Positions 1 through 7,862 of a DNA stretch of 14,566 nt are shown piece after piece (within the stretch, counting starts at the first letter, position 1; each line of letters begins with the position of its first letter). The notes beneath the pieces are model-generated. The model did not search any database. It was given only the letters and a program-made list of their open reading frames with translations, and was not told the DNA's origin. This DNA comes from UBA1046 sp964624395. Lineage in GTDB: Bacteria > Bacillota > Clostridia > Saccharofermentanales > DTU023. The stretch is from positions 1-14,566 of the forward strand of contig CAZUWY010000043.1 in assembly GCA_964624395.1 (NCBI GenBank), given 5' to 3'. A program made the position numbers and the translations under genes.

Positions 1-24
1 AAAAAAGCGGCACTTTTGCGCCGC
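1..24 (-). terminator. Rho-independent terminator of the ferritin-like gene
   Basis: Read on the minus strand, GCGGCGC and GTGCCGC form a 7-bp stem (one G-U pair) around an AAAA loop, followed at once by six T. It lies 30 nt after the stop of the ferritin-like gene and probably ends the zupT/ferritin-like transcript. The T tract runs to the edge of the window. Confidence 0.85.
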
Positions 25-54
25 CTAAACACAAGCTTTACTTGCAGACTTTAA

Positions 55-537
55 TTAATATTCGGCAGGATTGGCAAACATGGCGTGGGTGACATAGTCA
101 TGTCCATTGCGAATCATTTCCGCCAGTTTATCCAGCTGAAAATAATGATCCCTCTCTTCTTCTATCAGCCATTCCAGCAGAGCTATTTCAGCCTCATCTT
201 CAGTTTCTGCCAGCAATCCTTTGTACATATCAATTGCTTTGAGTTCAAAATCCAGGGCGGTCAAATAAACATCAAGGGCCTGCGGTACCAGATAGATCTC
301 ATTGTCCACATCGTCAGCATCAACAAAGAAAGTCTTTTCTAAAGGCTCACTGTCTTCAGGGATTTGAAACTGTTTCTTCTCCTGATACTCCCTGATCGCT
401 GCCTCATGACGACGCTCAGCATCCGCCAGTAGCATAAAAATGTTGCTGATGGCAGTATTGGGATGCTTAGCAGCCTGCTCTTCATAATAGTCAACGCCCT
501 CTTGTTCCAGCTGGATTGCCTTACCATAAATATTCAT
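55..537 (-). CDS. Rubrerythrin/ferritin-like di-iron protein
   Basis: This 160-residue protein reads as a four-helix-bundle di-iron protein of the rubrerythrin/ferritin-like superfamily. Two helix pairs repeat the metal-binding pattern. The first has a Glu near residue 11 in a helix ending DYYEE, then E41-x-x-H44 in DAERRH. The second has E98 in DFELKA, then E128-x-x-H131 in EEERDH. There is no C-terminal rubredoxin Cys4 site, so it is not a full-length classical rubrerythrin. By analogy it would work in the cytoplasm in peroxide or oxygen protection or iron handling; the substrate cannot be told. The start is the ATG at 537, because AGGAG lies 8 nt upstream. The frame stays open further upstream, but that extension has no family similarity. 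The gene follows zupT in the same direction, 115 nt downstream, and a terminator follows it. Confidence 0.82.
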   Translation of the reverse strand: MNIYGKAIQLEQEGVDYYEEQAAKHPNTAISNIFMLLADAERRHEAAIREYQEKKQFQIPEDSEPLEKTFFVDADDVDNEIYLVPQALDVYLTALDFELKAIDMYKGLLAETEDEAEIALLEWLIEEERDHYFQLDKLAEMIRNGHDYVTHAMFANPAEY

Positions 538-545
538 CTTAAGAT

Positions 546-550
546 CTCCT
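546..550 (-). promoter_or_regulatory. Ribosome binding site of the ferritin-like gene
   Basis: AGGAG on the minus strand, 8 nt before the ATG at 537. It decides the start against the longer upstream open frame. Confidence 0.7.
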
Positions 551-652
551 TTTATTTCTATTAGTCCAAGCTTCTTGCAAAGCTCAGTTCTGCTGACTGC
601 GGTTGAATTTTCACTCAAAATATTACCATCGACCGCCAATTGATGCTGTCAC

Positions 653-1516
653 CTACAGCACGAGGAGGGAGAAGGCCATTATGGCCATACCCAAAACCAA
701 ACCGCTAATCACGATATGGTGCTCTCCTTGTTTTTCGGCCGAGGGAAGCAGCTCATCCAGTGAGATGTATACCATTATACCCGCAACAACGGCAAATATT
801 ATCCCCAGCAGAGCCTCGCTGATTAAGGAGCGAAAGAGCAGGAAACCAACAAGGGCCCCTACAGGCTCGGCTAAGCCGGAGGCAAGCGCGATCAGGAAGG
901 AGCGCATTTTCTTGCCTGTCCCGGCATAAAGAGGAACAGCCACTGCTATCCCTTCAGGAATATTATGGATGGCAACTGCGACAGCAATGCTAACACCAAG
1001 AGCAGGATTAGCCAGGGCACCAACAAAAGTGGCTATTCCTTCGGGCAGATTATGCACAATAATTGCCAGAGCGGAAACAAGGCCAACTCTGGTAAGCTCC
1101 TCATCCTTTTCATTTTTATCGCAGTCAATCACACATACTTCTGCAGCCTCCGGCTGCTCTTCGATATGGGGATCATAGCTGATTGCATCCACACCCCGCA
1201 TTTCGTGAGGGTTTTTCTCCTCCGGGATCATAAAGTCAATCAGCATGCTAAAGAGAATTCCAGCAAAAAAAGCCAGTACCGTGTACAGATCCCCTCTCTC
1301 GCCGAAGACCCGATTTAGTGTTTCGAATGAATCTCTCAGCATTTCGGCAAAAGAGATATAAATCATTACGCCGGCGGAAAGTCCTAAAGCACCCGAGATT
1401 AAATGTTGGTTCAAGGGTTTTTTGCGAAAAACCACCAAGCCGCCAATCCCGGTTGAAAGGCCGGCAAAAGTTGTCAGGGCAAATGCTCTAAGATAATCAG
1501 CTGCGAGAAGATCCAT
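653..1516 (-). CDS. zupT: ZIP-family divalent metal transporter (ZupT-like)
   Basis: This 287-residue integral membrane protein belongs to the ZIP family, which imports Zn2+ and often Fe2+ or Mn2+ across the cytoplasmic membrane. The two signature metal-site motifs are present: HNLPEG at residues 155-160 and HNIPEG at 184-189, each in a hydrophobic helix. About eight membrane segments can be traced. The loop before the first motif (about 100-142) is acidic and contains several Cys and His residues, which suits a cytosolic metal-binding loop. Length is normal for bacterial ZupT. AAAGGA lies 7 nt upstream of the ATG at 1516. The gene is divergent from the EamA transporter across a 170-nt gap and is followed by the ferritin-like gene. 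Transport by this family is well established; the preferred metal here is inference. Confidence 0.88.
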   Translation of the reverse strand: MDLLAADYLRAFALTTFAGLSTGIGGLVVFRKKPLNQHLISGALGLSAGVMIYISFAEMLRDSFETLNRVFGERGDLYTVLAFFAGILFSMLIDFMIPEEKNPHEMRGVDAISYDPHIEEQPEAAEVCVIDCDKNEKDEELTRVGLVSALAIIVHNLPEGIATFVGALANPALGVSIAVAVAIHNIPEGIAVAVPLYAGTGKKMRSFLIALASGLAEPVGALVGFLLFRSLISEALLGIIFAVVAGIMVYISLDELLPSAEKQGEHHIVISGLVLGMAIMAFSLLVL

Positions 1517-1578
1517 TATTTTTTCCTTTATTTGTCGACAAGCGGCCTCGGCTCATAATTCGCTCTTACGATAACATT

Positions 1579-1590
1579 TTTAGCGCTAAA
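1579..1590. promoter_or_regulatory. Perfect 12-bp palindrome in the divergent zupT/EamA intergenic region (candidate operator)
   Basis: TTTAGCGCTAAA is a perfect 12-bp palindrome midway between the divergent zupT and EamA-transporter starts. A second TAGCGC half-site begins 19 bp further right, at 1600, about two helical turns away. The position suits a repressor or activator site, but it does not match Zur or MntR boxes as I know them. Confidence 0.35.
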
Positions 1591-1625
1591 TTTGCCATCT
1601 AGCGCCGGCTGTTATTTTGAGCTCC

Positions 1626-1631
1626 ATTATA
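1626..1631 (-). promoter_or_regulatory. Candidate -10 box for zupT
   Basis: The minus strand reads TATAAT about 110 nt before the zupT start, but no convincing -35 element is found 16-18 bp upstream. The box sits between the arms of an imperfect inverted repeat (CGCCGGCT at 1603-1610, AGCTGGCG at 1631-1638). If the promoter is used, the palindrome at 1579-1590 falls downstream of it, inside the leader. Confidence 0.3.
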
Positions 1632-1686
1632 GCTGGCGTTCTCCTGCTTTACCTTTGCCAGGATTTCTGCGACACTTAATTAGTAT

Positions 1687-2652
1687 ATGGAAAATTTGCC
1701 AAAGTTTCAAAACAAACGCACTATCTTTATCACAGCGCTAATCTGCATGTTTTTGTGGGGCAGCGCCGTTCCCGTCACCAAATTGAGTTACACCAGTCTG
1801 GACATGGCCCAGTCCGAGGTCTTCACGCGCATCCATTTTGCCGGCCTGCGCTTTTTACTGGCCTCCTTCATGGTCCTGGGCTATATCTATTTTAGCCGCA
1901 GGGAAAAGGATGGAAAACAGCTGAGAGAGCTTAAAGGCAAAGACTGGCTTTTTCTCCTTGTCATCGGCCTGCTCAGAATCACTCTTTGCTACTATTTTTA
2001 CTATATTGCCCTGGCCAATATCTCTGGGGTCAAAGGGGCAATTTTCGTCTCCTCTTCAACCTTCCTGACTGTCCTGATCGCACCTTTTGCTGTGCGGGAA
2101 GACAGATTCAATCAGGGCAAGCTTCTGGCCCTCCTGCTTGGCTTTTCCGGCATTATCGTGGCTAATGCAGCTAAAGGTTTTGATCTCAGCCTGACCTTCA
2201 GAGGTGAAGGCTATATGCTTTTGTCTGGAGTTTTTTCCGCCCTAGTGGAGGTGACAGTAAAACCCAGAAGCAAGGGCATACCAGCCCCGCTCATCAGCTG
2301 GGGCCAGCTTTTCTTCGGCTCCATCCCCCTCCTTGTCGTCGGCTATCTGGGGTTGGAACATTCTTTGCCCTGGGATTTTAAGGCCATCGGCTTGCTTATC
2401 TATTCAGCCCTGATTTCAGCAGTGGCTTTTATCCTCTGGTATGAACTCCTCAAAGTAAATGATGCCGGAGAATTGGCAATTTACCGCCTTTTCATCCCAA
2501 TTTTCGGTTCTTTGCTCTCAGCCCTGCTCTTGCCGGCAGAATCCTTCACCGCCAGTCTGCTGCTTGGCCTTTTACTGGTAGTGGCGGGCATCATTGTCTT
2601 AAACATCTGGGGCAGGCAAAAATCCGAGCAGAAAAAAGAAAGCAATTCTTAG
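1687..2652 (+). CDS. EamA/DMT-family transporter
   Basis: This 321-residue protein has about ten hydrophobic segments in two homologous halves, the usual make-up of the drug/metabolite transporter superfamily with two EamA domains (about 14-160 and 175-307). The first half opens with FLWGSAVPVTK (23-33), the typical EamA helix-1 motif. The second ends in a helix (about 290-307) followed by a basic tail. The family exports metabolites or amino acids; the substrate cannot be deduced. It is the only plus-strand gene in the window. It runs towards uppP, with only 13 nt between the two stops. The ATG at 1687 is the first start in frame, but no clear Shine-Dalgarno sequence precedes it (an AGGA lies about 25 nt away). 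I see no sign of damage. Confidence 0.85.
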   Translation: MENLPKFQNKRTIFITALICMFLWGSAVPVTKLSYTSLDMAQSEVFTRIHFAGLRFLLASFMVLGYIYFSRREKDGKQLRELKGKDWLFLLVIGLLRITLCYYFYYIALANISGVKGAIFVSSSTFLTVLIAPFAVREDRFNQGKLLALLLGFSGIIVANAAKGFDLSLTFRGEGYMLLSGVFSALVEVTVKPRSKGIPAPLISWGQLFFGSIPLLVVGYLGLEHSLPWDFKAIGLLIYSALISAVAFILWYELLKVNDAGELAIYRLFIPIFGSLLSALLLPAESFTASLLLGLLLVVAGIIVLNIWGRQKSEQKKESNS

Positions 2653-2654
2653 TA

Positions 2655-2668
2655 TGACCTCAGGGTCA
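2655..2668. other. Small hairpin between convergent gene ends
   Basis: TGACC and GGTCA form a 5-bp stem around a TCAG loop. The right arm covers the uppP stop codon (2666-2668). There is no T tract on either strand, so this is at best a weak shared end signal for the two convergent genes. Confidence 0.25.
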
Positions 2669-3523
2669 AACAAAGGAAAAATAAAGCAAAACCACAAGCC
2701 CCAAAGCAATTCTGTAATAGGCAAAGGTTGTGAAGTTATGCTTGCGGATAAAATTCATCAAAAATTCAATAATCTTCAATGAAACCAGAAAAGCCGCTGC
2801 CATGCCGCTCAGCAGTATCAGCAGGCCGATCAGATCCCAGCCTCCCTTATAGGTCAAAATCTTCAAAAAGCTGGCACCAAACATAACCGGAATAGCCAGA
2901 TAGAAGGTAAATTCAGCTGCTAAAGTCCTGCTCATACCCAAAATCAGGCCACCGATGATCGTTGCTCCAGAACGGGAAACACCGGGAAAGACAGCTGCAA
3001 ACAATTGGAAAACACCGATAAAAAAGGCTATCCGCCAGCTTATCTGATTCATTTCAGAAATCAGAGCCGGTCTGTCCTTCAATCTGCTTTCAACCAAGAG
3101 AAAAAGGATACCGACAATTATCAGGGCGGCAGCTACAACCCAGGGCTTATAAAACAAGCGGTCGATATGATCATCAAAGACAACGCCGATAATCGCGGCC
3201 GGTACACAGGCCAGCAATATCTTCAGCCACATAGTGAAGATATTCTCATCAATGATTATTCTGCCTTTGCCGCTTCCTGCCTGGGCCGGATCTTTTTTAC
3301 GGGCAAAGGGCCAGAGCTTATGCCAATAAGTGACAACCACAGCCATGATTGCTCCCAGCTGGATGACCACCAGATACATGCTGAAATATTCCGGACTCTG
3401 GTTTAGAGGCATCCACTCCTCCAAGAGGATCAGATGTCCGGTGGAGCTGATCGGCAGCCATTCAGTTACGCCTTCAACCAGCCCGTAAATAATTGATTGA
3501 AATACATCCCACCAGTTGGACAT
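2666..3523 (-). CDS. uppP: Undecaprenyl-diphosphate phosphatase (BacA/UppP)
   Basis: This 285-residue membrane protein is a BacA-family phosphatase. It dephosphorylates undecaprenyl diphosphate to the monophosphate, recycling the lipid carrier for peptidoglycan and other wall polymers, and it can confer bacitracin tolerance. The first catalytic motif spans residues 17-30, with E17, E21, the SSTGH segment and H30, in the same numbering as the E. coli enzyme. The second motif, PGVSRSGAT at 180-188, carries the conserved Arg184. Length and helix pattern are normal. The start is the ATG at 3523, since GGAGGGGA lies 7 nt upstream; an upstream start eight codons earlier would place that site inside the gene. 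It is last in the minus-strand run after the large anchored protein, with a 92-nt gap, and I found no obvious promoter in the gap. Confidence 0.93.
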   Translation of the reverse strand: MSNWWDVFQSIIYGLVEGVTEWLPISSTGHLILLEEWMPLNQSPEYFSMYLVVIQLGAIMAVVVTYWHKLWPFARKKDPAQAGSGKGRIIIDENIFTMWLKILLACVPAAIIGVVFDDHIDRLFYKPWVVAAALIIVGILFLLVESRLKDRPALISEMNQISWRIAFFIGVFQLFAAVFPGVSRSGATIIGGLILGMSRTLAAEFTFYLAIPVMFGASFLKILTYKGGWDLIGLLILLSGMAAAFLVSLKIIEFLMNFIRKHNFTTFAYYRIALGLVVLLYFSFV

Positions 3524-3530
3524 GTATATC

Positions 3531-3538
3531 TCCCCTCC
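3531..3538 (-). promoter_or_regulatory. Ribosome binding site of uppP
   Basis: GGAGGGGA on the minus strand, 7 nt before the ATG at 3523. It favours that start over the codon at 3547. Confidence 0.7.
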
Positions 3539-3615
3539 GCAAAGCATTATCTGGCCAAGCGGCCTTTCTATCTTCTATTTCCTTAGTCTAACAGCTATTA
3601 GGTCTGCTGCAAAAA

Positions 3616-6600
3616 TCATTTGTCCTTGTCTGTTTCCTCTTCGATTAAAACAGCCATCCCGCCCGGCAGAACCCGGAAAATATGCCGGGAGGATTTGATC
3701 TTATCTCTGGCTAAAAGAGAGGCCCTGGCGTCATAACTGTAGATCTCTCCTTGTTCGATCGGCCTTCTTCCCCCCAGGCGCAAAGACATATTTTTATTGC
3801 CGAGATTGATGAGAATAATCGTTCTTAAATTTTCATCAGTATAGGAGAGGATAATCAATTCTTCCTCCTCTGGATCTAGCCCGCTGTCCGCAACCTCAGC
3901 TTCAGCGGTAAAACTCTCCTCATCTTGGTCCTGATCAAGCGTGAACTTCTCTTCTGCCGGGGCCAAAGCCCATTGCCCGCTGATTTCATTGCCGGCAAAA
4001 AAGAGAGCTTTGTTAAAATTTGCAGTCAGCACAGGGTCATCAAAATCAGCTAGAACCAGATTGATTCCCCTGCCTGCCTCAGCAAAAACTAAAGCAGCAT
4101 AATCCGCCAGTCTAATGCCCTCTGCCTTGTCCTGCCAGCTGAAACTTTTAATCATTTCAGGGGCATTGCTGCCGCCCAGAATCCTTCTCGTCGGCATGGA
4201 GCGTAAAAATTCCGCCAAAAGAGAGCGCATATCACCGTAATTGCTGAGCTTGTCTTCTGCTATTAGCACTCCCGCATGATAATCAGCTTTAGAAGCTAAA
4301 ACATTGCCGTCATAGGCCATCCCGTCGACAATAACCAGCTTTTTTTCCAGCTGCGGGTAGTCAGGGGCTGACTGAATCGTATCTATCACATGGTTTACAT
4401 AGGTCATTCTCGAAGCATCATTGTCAAATACCTGACCTGAGTCCTGGATCTCCAGATAAAACCTGCTCAACTGATCTGTCCATCTGCCTACAGCGCCCTG
4501 AGCCAGACGCAGCTTGCCATAATCGCTGGCGGCCGGCCCTGCCAGATATTCAATCAGATGGTATAATTCCGCATCAGTCGCCATGGCATCTATCACCAGC
4601 CAGGGATCGGCATTAACCTGTTCTGACAGCTTGAGCGCTGCGCCAAGATTATGAAGCTCTGCTGCTTCATTTTCCTGGGCATTTTTTTCTGCACTTGTCT
4701 TTGCCGCTGAAAATAGAGGCAGGCGGGAGCCGCTGCCCTCCGGCAAGAGCCAGCTATGATTGCCAAAGCCAGCCGTTCCTAAAGGAGCAAAGGCCAGGCG
4801 GATGACAGCGGGTTTTTGCTCAAGGATTTCCTCCCTTAAGCTGACCGGTAATTCTGTAGCTTCATCCTGAGTGCTGCCAAACCAGATCTGATCCAGCCAC
4901 AGGGAGCCTTCACCGCTGAAACCGATATTGAGCCAGACCTCACTGCCGGCATTATTTTGCCCGAGCACAAAAATGAACTGATGTTTTTCCCATTCGGATC
5001 CCAGTTTTTCGACAATATGGCCGCTAACTTCTGTTTTGAGGCCGGACAGCCATAAATAGACAGAATTGCTGGCAAGACCTTCTTGCTTAAGATACAACTC
5101 CAGACGGTAAAACGAATCCGTAAGCTTTCCAGCTGCTGGAAGATCCAGTCTTTGCGCAATTCTGGCATTGAGCCAGGCCGGCATCTTATTATAGACGGAA
5201 CTGACAAGCTCCCCCGCGCTGCTGATCAATAAATCCTTATTTTCAGTTGCCTCCCCGGAATAAGAAATCTTGATGCAGCCGTCCCCTCGATCAAAATCTC
5301 TCCCTTTGCCGTTGGACAGATGCTGCAAAGCTGCTCCCTGAGACAGATGCCAGCGACCGGGTACAGCATCCTGCTTGCTCAGCAGATCTACTTCTTTAGC
5401 CTGCTCTAAAAGCTCATTTTCTTCTGCAATCAGCTGGCCATCTAGAGAAGTAGTAAAATTTTGCTTTTCAAAAAAGACCAGATCCCCAGGCTGCACAGTG
5501 CCATTTTCCAGGGCCGGTTCGAAGCTGATGATATCTGCCAGGCTGGCCAGATTGATCGAACCGTCATCGTAAAGTGCCAGCAACCTGCCTGAAGACAGCG
5601 ATTCGATTAATCTAATCCCCTGGGCAGAAAAATAGGGGCTCTTTTCTAATTGGGCTCCTTGCCTGCTGGAAAGCCAGGATTCGCCCGTTGCAGTCTGAAA
5701 AAGCACTGCTTCATCAGCCACACGGGCACAGTTGACAAGATTGGGCCAGACAATATCTTCGCTGGCGGAAAGATCATCACTGGGATCAACGCCATGAACT
5801 TTGGCCATAACCATCGGATCTATTTCACTGAAATTTATTCCGTCAGAGGAATAGGCCATACTGCCCAGTGTGCCGCAGCAGACAATCCCCTCATGATTGG
5901 CGTCAATAGAGAGCCAGTCGGTCATCAAGGAGAGATCTTCTACCGCTTCAAACTGATAGTCAAAGCCAGCTTTCATAATCAGCCCGTCGCTGCCGCAGAC
6001 TATTATCTGATCTTCCCAGAGCAAGAGATCATAAAGGTCATTTTCGATTTCGAGCTCGATTTTTTCAGCCCCGGCATGATTAATTTTGTACAAGCTGCCT
6101 TGATCACCTATGGCTAAAAAGAAATACCTGCCCTCTTTGAATACAGCAAGAGCCTGATTAAGCTTGCTGTCGGAAAGCTTCGCCCTCTTCCAGTCTCTTG
6201 CATCAGCGGAAAGATAATAGCTGCCATCATCCGCCAAGGCCAGCCAGCCTGTCGGCCCTCCTGAAATGGAGATCAGCCCGGCGCCATCACCGGTATTGTG
6301 CAGTTTGCTCTCTCCCTCGCGGCTTAATTCTAAAACAGTGCCACCCTCGCCGACGAGCATAATTTTCCCGTCATGCTCGGAAACCGCCCGCAAAGCTATA
6401 TCTTCAGGCAGCTCTGCCGGCAGCAGAATCTGCCTGCTGGCCTGAACCTGGCCAGCCAGATAGTCCTTAATCTCTGCTTCATGTCGAAGGGACAATCTCT
6501 CTTGTGTCTGGTTATAGATGCGAATGACCGCATCCTCGTAAAAATCGCTGGTGTTTTTATCCTGATCGTGAATGGAAATTGATGAGATGGCAAAACTATC

Positions 6601-6885
6601 TTCGCTGCCCTCCAGGGCTAGATAGCTGAACTGGAGAACATCGGGTTCAAAGCCACCGTTTTTAAGAATATTGGCGGATTCAACCTTTTCCAGATTAAGA
6701 CCGAAGGAAGCGACAGGATCACCGGCATAGCTCTGACTTAGCTCATAAAGCCTCGCCTCATCAGTTGAATAAAAGCTAATGACTCTGCCGATAATAAAAT
6801 AAACTGCACTAAACAGCAAGAAGAGGCTGACTGCAATTATTACAACCAGGCGTCTGCGCCATCTGTAATCACTGCCGGCAAACAT
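3616..6885 (-). CDS. Large membrane-anchored protein: propeller-like, CBM-like and degenerate GH51-like regions
   Basis: I know no named family for this 1089-residue protein. Residues 9-11 (WRR) and on are basic and precede one hydrophobic segment (about 13-34), a signal anchor with the bulk outside the cell. Residues about 160-450 hold recurring strands with DG/GxxG turns (e.g. GKIMLVGEGGTVLEL), resembling a YCF48/BNR-type propeller. Residues about 505-670, ending SLWLDQIWFG, resemble a carbohydrate-binding-module sandwich. Residues about 682-955 follow the GH51 arabinofuranosidase pattern: KPAVIRLAF (R696) where the family has KPAFLRFPGG, then ADPWLVIDA, EYLAGP and YGKLR. The family's EIGNE, which carries the acid/base Glu, reads EIQDS (812-816), so catalysis is probably lost. 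A beta region (about 1000-1085) ends the protein. The ATG follows the CPBP stop by 2 nt, with AAGGTG upstream. Domain names are inferred from pattern only. A surface polysaccharide-binding or sensing role is a guess. Confidence 0.72.
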   Translation of the reverse strand: MFAGSDYRWRRRLVVIIAVSLFLLFSAVYFIIGRVISFYSTDEARLYELSQSYAGDPVASFGLNLEKVESANILKNGGFEPDVLQFSYLALEGSEDSFAISSISIHDQDKNTSDFYEDAVIRIYNQTQERLSLRHEAEIKDYLAGQVQASRQILLPAELPEDIALRAVSEHDGKIMLVGEGGTVLELSREGESKLHNTGDGAGLISISGGPTGWLALADDGSYYLSADARDWKRAKLSDSKLNQALAVFKEGRYFFLAIGDQGSLYKINHAGAEKIELEIENDLYDLLLWEDQIIVCGSDGLIMKAGFDYQFEAVEDLSLMTDWLSIDANHEGIVCCGTLGSMAYSSDGINFSEIDPMVMAKVHGVDPSDDLSASEDIVWPNLVNCARVADEAVLFQTATGESWLSSRQGAQLEKSPYFSAQGIRLIESLSSGRLLALYDDGSINLASLADIISFEPALENGTVQPGDLVFFEKQNFTTSLDGQLIAEENELLEQAKEVDLLSKQDAVPGRWHLSQGAALQHLSNGKGRDFDRGDGCIKISYSGEATENKDLLISSAGELVSSVYNKMPAWLNARIAQRLDLPAAGKLTDSFYRLELYLKQEGLASNSVYLWLSGLKTEVSGHIVEKLGSEWEKHQFIFVLGQNNAGSEVWLNIGFSGEGSLWLDQIWFGSTQDEATELPVSLREEILEQKPAVIRLAFAPLGTAGFGNHSWLLPEGSGSRLPLFSAAKTSAEKNAQENEAAELHNLGAALKLSEQVNADPWLVIDAMATDAELYHLIEYLAGPAASDYGKLRLAQGAVGRWTDQLSRFYLEIQDSGQVFDNDASRMTYVNHVIDTIQSAPDYPQLEKKLVIVDGMAYDGNVLASKADYHAGVLIAEDKLSNYGDMRSLLAEFLRSMPTRRILGGSNAPEMIKSFSWQDKAEGIRLADYAALVFAEAGRGINLVLADFDDPVLTANFNKALFFAGNEISGQWALAPAEEKFTLDQDQDEESFTAEAEVADSGLDPEEEELIILSYTDENLRTIILINLGNKNMSLRLGGRRPIEQGEIYSYDARASLLARDKIKSSRHIFRVLPGGMAVLIEEETDKDK

Positions 6886-6887
6886 AT

Positions 6888-7853
6888 TTACACCTTGGCC
6901 TTTAAGCTCTTGCGCTCTCTAATCAGGCGTACGATCATTACCAGGCCTATGAGGATAAAAGCCATCTCGACTAGAAACAAGGTCATATCGTCTTCCGGCA
7001 GACCGATCAGGCGGGAGAAAATTCCGCCGCCAAAAAAATTGTAAGCCATGTGCATTAAAATCGGGATCAGTATATTGCGCGTTAATTCATAGACGACCGA
7101 CAGCACCAGACCCGGGATGATGACGAAGGCAATCTGGAAGGGCAAAATATGAAAAAAGGAAAAAATCAGGACAGTAATTGCGATCGCCAGCCAGGCCGGA
7201 GCAACCCGCCTTAGCTCACCTTGCAAGATTCCCCTGAAGAGCAGTTCTTCAGCTATGGGGATCATTACCACCACAGCCAAAATCTCCAGCCAAAAATAAC
7301 CCTGCGGATTTTGAAGATTTTGAGCCGCTTGAATATAGCTCTCGTACTGTTCGCTGATCCAGGGGAAAGAATCGCCTAGCTGAATCAAAAAGCCGATCCA
7401 GAGCATGGAAAGACCCAGTGAACCCATGATGCCGGCAACGCCGGTCAGCCAGTAACGGCCAGGCGCCTTCTCAGTCAGGAAAATACTGACATATTTGCGC
7501 CGGCGGTAAAAAAGATAACTGAGATAGATGGGTATCATAACCAGACCAAGCAGCACAGATGCCCAGTTTTGAGCCTGTGATTCGAAAAACAAAAGCTCCA
7601 GACTCTGGCTGTTGGAGATAAGTTCAAAGGGCAGATCGCTTCTGAAAAGATAGACGATTACTACAGCCATGGCCGCTAAATTGAGAAACAGCGCATGGAG
7701 AAACATGAAAATCAGGGGTGAGGCAAAAGTCATCAGATCCGGTCGCTTTTGCCCACTTTCCCCATTTTCTTCTCTGAGATAATTATTCTCTTTTTCTTCA
7801 GTCAGCAACAATAATTCAATCCCGTCTGCAATGCTCCTGCTTTTTAAGGGCAA
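6888..7853 (-). CDS. CPBP-family intramembrane metalloprotease-like protein (Abi/CAAX protease family)
   Basis: This is a multi-pass membrane protein of the CPBP (CAAX protease and bacteriocin-processing) family. The three signature motifs are present: EELLFRG with E202, E203 and R207; FSFFH with H235; and HMAYN with H268 and N272. Together they form the metal and catalytic site of an intramembrane glutamic/metallo-protease. About eight membrane helices can be traced. Family members process peptides, give bacteriocin self-immunity or act in protein sorting; the substrate here is unknown. The start is uncertain. The TTG at 7853 lies 9 nt after the preceding stop, but its Shine-Dalgarno sequence is poor. 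Another TTG (7811) and an ATG (7733, just before the first membrane helix) are alternatives, and residues 1-40 are polar and not family-like. The next gene starts 2 nt after the stop, so the two are probably translationally coupled. Confidence 0.82.
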   Translation of the reverse strand: MPLKSRSIADGIELLLLTEEKENNYLREENGESGQKRPDLMTFASPLIFMFLHALFLNLAAMAVVIVYLFRSDLPFELISNSQSLELLFFESQAQNWASVLLGLVMIPIYLSYLFYRRRKYVSIFLTEKAPGRYWLTGVAGIMGSLGLSMLWIGFLIQLGDSFPWISEQYESYIQAAQNLQNPQGYFWLEILAVVVMIPIAEELLFRGILQGELRRVAPAWLAIAITVLIFSFFHILPFQIAFVIIPGLVLSVVYELTRNILIPILMHMAYNFFGGGIFSRLIGLPEDDMTLFLVEMAFILIGLVMIVRLIRERKSLKAKV

Positions 7854-7862
7854 GAATCAGGA

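Noticed and set aside
538..639. Longer N terminus of the ferritin-like protein (34 more residues in frame)
   Set aside because: The AGGAG at 546-550 is well spaced for the ATG at 537, and the extra residues lack any family pattern.
5650..6117. Plus-strand open frame of 155 codons inside the giant protein gene
   Set aside because: It lies entirely opposite a convincing long gene, has no ribosome binding site and no recognisable sequence.
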